NCBI GenBank assembly: GCA_031278315.1
Contig: JAITKS010000409.1
Location: 1-9,497, forward strand
DNA from: Planctomycetaceae bacterium
Lineage (GTDB): Bacteria > Planctomycetota > Planctomycetia > Pirellulales > Thermoguttaceae
Direction: 5' to 3'
Length of the DNA stretch: 9,497 nucleotides
The number at the start of each line of letters is the position of its first letter. Positions within the stretch are counted from its first letter, which is position 1. Positions 7,221 to 9,497 of this stretch are shown piece by piece. The notes below the pieces were generated by a model. It worked only from the letters and a program-made list of their open reading frames with translations, made no database searches and had not been told where the DNA came from. The position numbers and the translations under genes are program-made.

Positions 7221-7259
7221 TTGTAAAAATGTAAAATTGATTTTACAAATATTTTACAA
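7221..7259. terminator. Nested AT-rich inverted repeats after the porin-like gene
   Basis: TGTAAAAT (7230-7237) and ATTTTACA (7240-7247) form a perfect 8-bp inverted repeat, nested within a second pair, TTGTAAAA (7221-7228) and TTTTACAA (7252-7259). They begin 12 nt after the stop codon, a normal place for a terminator. Stems contain almost no G-C pairs and no T-run follows on the + strand, so the terminator call is weak. Confidence 0.35.
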
Positions 7260-7314
7260 AAACTATATTCACTTTACTACAAACTTAAAACTTTAGAAAC
7301 ATAAAATTTTAGTG

Positions 7315-7399
7315 TTAGAAGGAACGCGGTCGTCTCGACCGCATATTTAGGCGTTTTTGTACAAAAACAGGCCAGGCTAGACATCTGCGTTCCTCTTAA
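7315..7399. repeat. 85-bp palindromic element with terminal inverted repeats
   Basis: The ends, TTAGAAGGAACGC (7315-7327) and the reverse complement of 7387-7399 (TTAAGAGGAACGC), match at 11 of 13 positions. Inside are a perfect hairpin GCGGTCG-TCT-CGACCGC (7326-7342) and a perfect 16-bp palindrome GTTTTTGTACAAAAAC (7353-7368) near the centre, so the whole unit is an imperfect palindrome. It is visibly more GC-rich than its surroundings and has no coding capacity. It looks like a REP- or MITE-type dispersed element. It could also end transcription or fold in the leader of the glycosyltransferase gene that starts 48 nt later. Confidence 0.6.
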
Positions 7400-7446
7400 T
7401 ATTAGTTTTTAGAATTTACCTTTATACATCATTTCATTTTTAACTT

Positions 7447-8538
7447 ATGTTACACACAGACAAATTACAACAAGGACAAAATTATGTTCTTCGTTCTGCC
7501 GGAATAGACGACAATGATTTTATTGAAATATCAGTTGTTGCACCGGCGTTTAATGAAACCGAAAATATTGCGGTATTTACAGAATCTGTTTCCGCAGAGC
7601 TTTCAAAGATTACCGATTCGTGGGAAATTATTTTTGTCGATGACGGTAGTTCGGACAATTCACTTGAAGTGTTACAGAATTTACGCAGTCTTGATAACCG
7701 CATTAAAATTATTCGTTTTTCGCGTAATTTCGGACATCAGATTGCTATTTCTGCCGGACTGCAATATGCCGCCGGAAATGCTGTAATTGTCATGGATGCC
7801 GATCTGCAGCATCCGCCCGAATTGATTCCGCAAATGATCGAATCTTGGCGCAAAGGTTATCATATTGTTTGCACTATTCGCACGTACAATAAAGAAACGG
7901 GATGGTTCAAAAGAAAATCGTCTGAATGGTTTTATTCGTTGTGTAATATTATTTCCGATGTGAAATTTATTGACGGTGCGGCGGATTTCCGGTTACTGGA
8001 CCGCAAAGCCGTCGATCAATTTAACGCAATGCCCGAACAATCACGTTTTGTACGCGGAATGATTCGTTGGTTAGGTTTTAAGGAGACTTATTTGAAATAC
8101 ACGGCGAATCCGCGGCGGCACGGCGTTTCAAAATATAGTTTCAAAAAAATGATAACTTTTGCAATTGACGGAATTACAAGTTTTTCTATTTCACCGTTAC
8201 GATGGATTATTTATTTCGGATTTTCTATTGCGATGATAAGTTTGCTTTATACGGTATATGTTCTTTTTGAAATAATTGTAACAGGAAATAATACTCCCGG
8301 ATGGCCTACTTTAATTGTTGCGGTTTTATTTCTTGGCGGTATGCAACTCATATCGATTGGTGTTGTCGGCGAATATGTCGGTCGAATTTATATTGAGACA
8401 AAAAAACGTCCCTTATTTGTTGTACAAGAAGAATACGGTTTCAATTTCGATAATAGACAAATCGGCGATAATAAAGAAAACAGATTTAATAACGATTTGA
8501 AATTACTTTATAGTGCAGATCAAATTAACTTTGCGTGA
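7447..8538 (+). CDS. GT2 polyprenyl-phosphate glycosyltransferase (GtrB/ArnC/DPMS-like)
   Basis: Family-2 enzymes of this type move a sugar from a nucleotide donor to undecaprenyl phosphate at the inner membrane. The 363-aa product shows the GT-A fold motifs: PAFNE (33-37), VDDGSSDNS (64-72), NFGHQIA (94-100), the metal-binding DADLQHPPE (117-125), GAADFRLLDR (177-186) and RRHGVSKY (223-230). Two membrane segments follow (about 252-274 and 287-309), then the conserved GEYVGRIYIETKKRP (308-322) and a polar C-terminal tail. Length and topology fit GtrB, ArnC and FlmF2. It starts at ATG 7447 without a visible Shine-Dalgarno sequence and ends directly before the deacetylase gene, so the two are surely co-transcribed. 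Its partner suggests a GlcNAc- or GalNAc-type donor (inference). Family is firm; the sugar is not known. Confidence 0.92.
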   Translation: MLHTDKLQQGQNYVLRSAGIDDNDFIEISVVAPAFNETENIAVFTESVSAELSKITDSWEIIFVDDGSSDNSLEVLQNLRSLDNRIKIIRFSRNFGHQIAISAGLQYAAGNAVIVMDADLQHPPELIPQMIESWRKGYHIVCTIRTYNKETGWFKRKSSEWFYSLCNIISDVKFIDGAADFRLLDRKAVDQFNAMPEQSRFVRGMIRWLGFKETYLKYTANPRRHGVSKYSFKKMITFAIDGITSFSISPLRWIIYFGFSIAMISLLYTVYVLFEIIVTGNNTPGWPTLIVAVLFLGGMQLISIGVVGEYVGRIYIETKKRPLFVVQEEYGFNFDNRQIGDNKENRFNNDLKLLYSADQINFA

Positions 8539-9453
8539 GTGTCAATGAATAATATCAAAAGTAAAAAACTCATAATCAACGCTGACGATTTCGGTTTTTC
8601 ACCGGCGGTCAACTCGGCGATTTTCAGAGGTGCAGCTGCCGGAAATATCACTGCGGCGAGTCTCATGGTAAATATGCCGTTTGCAGAAGACGCCGCACGA
8701 AATATTCATGATCATTACAACGATTTCAGTTTGGGATTGCATTTTACAATCACGAGCGGAAAACCAGTTGCGGAACCGGCAAAAATCCCGTTGCTTGTCG
8801 ATTCGAAAGGAATGTTTCAAATTGGTTTTTTAGGATTGATACGAATATTAAAATCAAAAAAACGAGAACAATTTTTACAGCAAATTCAAATTGAATTTTT
8901 CGCACAAATGGAATTGATGGATCATTTCGTTACAAAATATCGGCTTCGTTTTGATCATCTTGATTCGCATCAGCACATTCATGTTATTTCGGGGATTTTT
9001 GATTTATTGAAAACGTTATCGGAAAAACGAAATTTAACGCTGCGAGTACCGCGTGAAAATTTCGGCGGATTGAAAAGAATGATCAAATTATTTCAAACTT
9101 CGTTTCCGCAAGGTTTTATCAAACGTGCGATTCTCAACCGGTACTTAAAACCGTCAAGACAAAAAATCGGATATTTCGGAATACTTGAAAGCGGCAGGAT
9201 TGATGAATATTCGTTACAAGAAATCATCAACACAATCGAAAAAGATAAATCCGAATTCGGTCTGTACGAGATCAATATTCATCCGTCCGATTTTTCCGTT
9301 GCGCAAAATGACGAGTCATTATGTTGTTCAGCAAACGATTACGATTTCCATCATTCGCACAATCGCACAAAAGAATTTCAAACGCTGCAAGATACAAAAT
9401 TTCAAGACGTCATTAAAAATCATAATATCAAATTGACCGGATTTTCAAATTAA
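8539..9453 (+). CDS. ChbG/YdjC/HpnK/NaxD-family carbohydrate deacetylase
   Basis: This metal-dependent family removes N-acetyl groups from amino sugars (ChbG on chitobiose, NaxD on lipid-linked GalNAc, HpnK in hopanoid synthesis). The 304-aa product keeps the core residues: NADDFG (14-19, with the catalytic and metal aspartates D16 and D17), GLHF (66-69, H68), DSHQHIH (142-148) and EINIHPS (244-250). No signal peptide or membrane segment is seen, so it acts in the cytoplasm or on the inner face of the membrane. The GTG at 8539 abuts the TGA of the glycosyltransferase gene; an ATG at 8545 is the alternative start, 5 nt after a weak GTGAG. Either way translation is likely coupled. The pairing matches the Francisella FlmF2-NaxD logic of making undecaprenyl-phosphate galactosamine; a free-oligosaccharide substrate cannot be excluded. 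Confidence 0.92.
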   Translation: MSMNNIKSKKLIINADDFGFSPAVNSAIFRGAAAGNITAASLMVNMPFAEDAARNIHDHYNDFSLGLHFTITSGKPVAEPAKIPLLVDSKGMFQIGFLGLIRILKSKKREQFLQQIQIEFFAQMELMDHFVTKYRLRFDHLDSHQHIHVISGIFDLLKTLSEKRNLTLRVPRENFGGLKRMIKLFQTSFPQGFIKRAILNRYLKPSRQKIGYFGILESGRIDEYSLQEIINTIEKDKSEFGLYEINIHPSDFSVAQNDESLCCSANDYDFHHSHNRTKEFQTLQDTKFQDVIKNHNIKLTGFSN

Positions 9454-9480
9454 ATTCGGAATTTTTGTTTTAAGTTTTAA

Positions 9481-9497
9481 ACACGAAATACACGAAA
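9481..9497. repeat. 9-bp-period ACACGAAAT repeat, cut by the window end
   Basis: ACACGAAAT (9481-9489) is followed by ACACGAAA (9490-9497), and the window ends there, so the array may be longer. CACGAAA is the reverse complement of the TTTCGTG found at 5473-5479, also with 9-bp period, suggesting the same intergenic repeat type in opposite orientation. Confidence 0.55.

Noticed and set aside
7447..9453. Hopanoid head-group pair HpnI/HpnK
   Set aside because: The transferase is of the GtrB/ArnC type with two C-terminal membrane segments, not the ceramide-glucosyltransferase type of HpnI, and no other hopanoid gene is in the window. The deacetylase alone cannot be told from HpnK.

Overview
The window is AT-rich bacterial chromosome with five protein genes, all on the + strand, separated by unusually repeat-rich intergenic DNA. 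It most likely comes from a member of the Planctomycetota. This is an inference from the style of the 1.18-kaa secreted TPR protein, which resembles large planctomycete TPR proteins as I remember them, from the weak or missing Shine-Dalgarno sequences, and from the Gram-negative-type outer-membrane barrel. No rRNA, tRNA or CRISPR array is visible, so lineage cannot be fixed from the window alone.

Layout: (1) 1-246, leader with two inverted repeats. (2) 247-1725, an RtcB-family RNA ligase with all metal-binding and guanylylation residues. (3) 1726-1853, two diverged copies of a GAGACGCAAT-type repeat, the second able to fold as a hairpin. (4) 1854-5387, a large exported TPR protein. (5) 5388-5920, a 533-bp gap with a 7-bp repeat array, two 9-bp-period repeats, a perfect hairpin and a (TGAA)5 microsatellite. 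(6) 5921-7209, an outer-membrane porin-like beta-barrel whose signal-peptide part and barrel part lie in different frames, separated exactly by a run of 14 C. (7) 7210-7446, AT-rich inverted repeats and an 85-bp palindromic element with terminal inverted repeats. (8) 7447-8538 and 8539-9453, a tightly coupled pair: a GtrB/ArnC-like polyprenyl-phosphate glycosyltransferase and a ChbG/YdjC/HpnK/NaxD-family carbohydrate deacetylase. (9) 9454-9497, non-coding, with the start of another 9-bp-period repeat.

The most interesting feature is the porin-like gene. The C14 tract is in the right place (just after the signal peptide), of the right kind (a long homopolymer in an AT-rich genome) and has the right consequence (14 C = off, 12 or 15 C = full-length 429-aa protein) for a phase-variable surface gene. 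A (TGAA)5 repeat lies about 100 bp upstream of its start. A homopolymer sequencing error is the main alternative. The downstream glycosyltransferase/deacetylase pair probably makes a lipid-linked amino sugar for the cell surface, so the right half of the window reads as an envelope-remodelling region. RtcB and the TPR protein have no evident functional tie to it.
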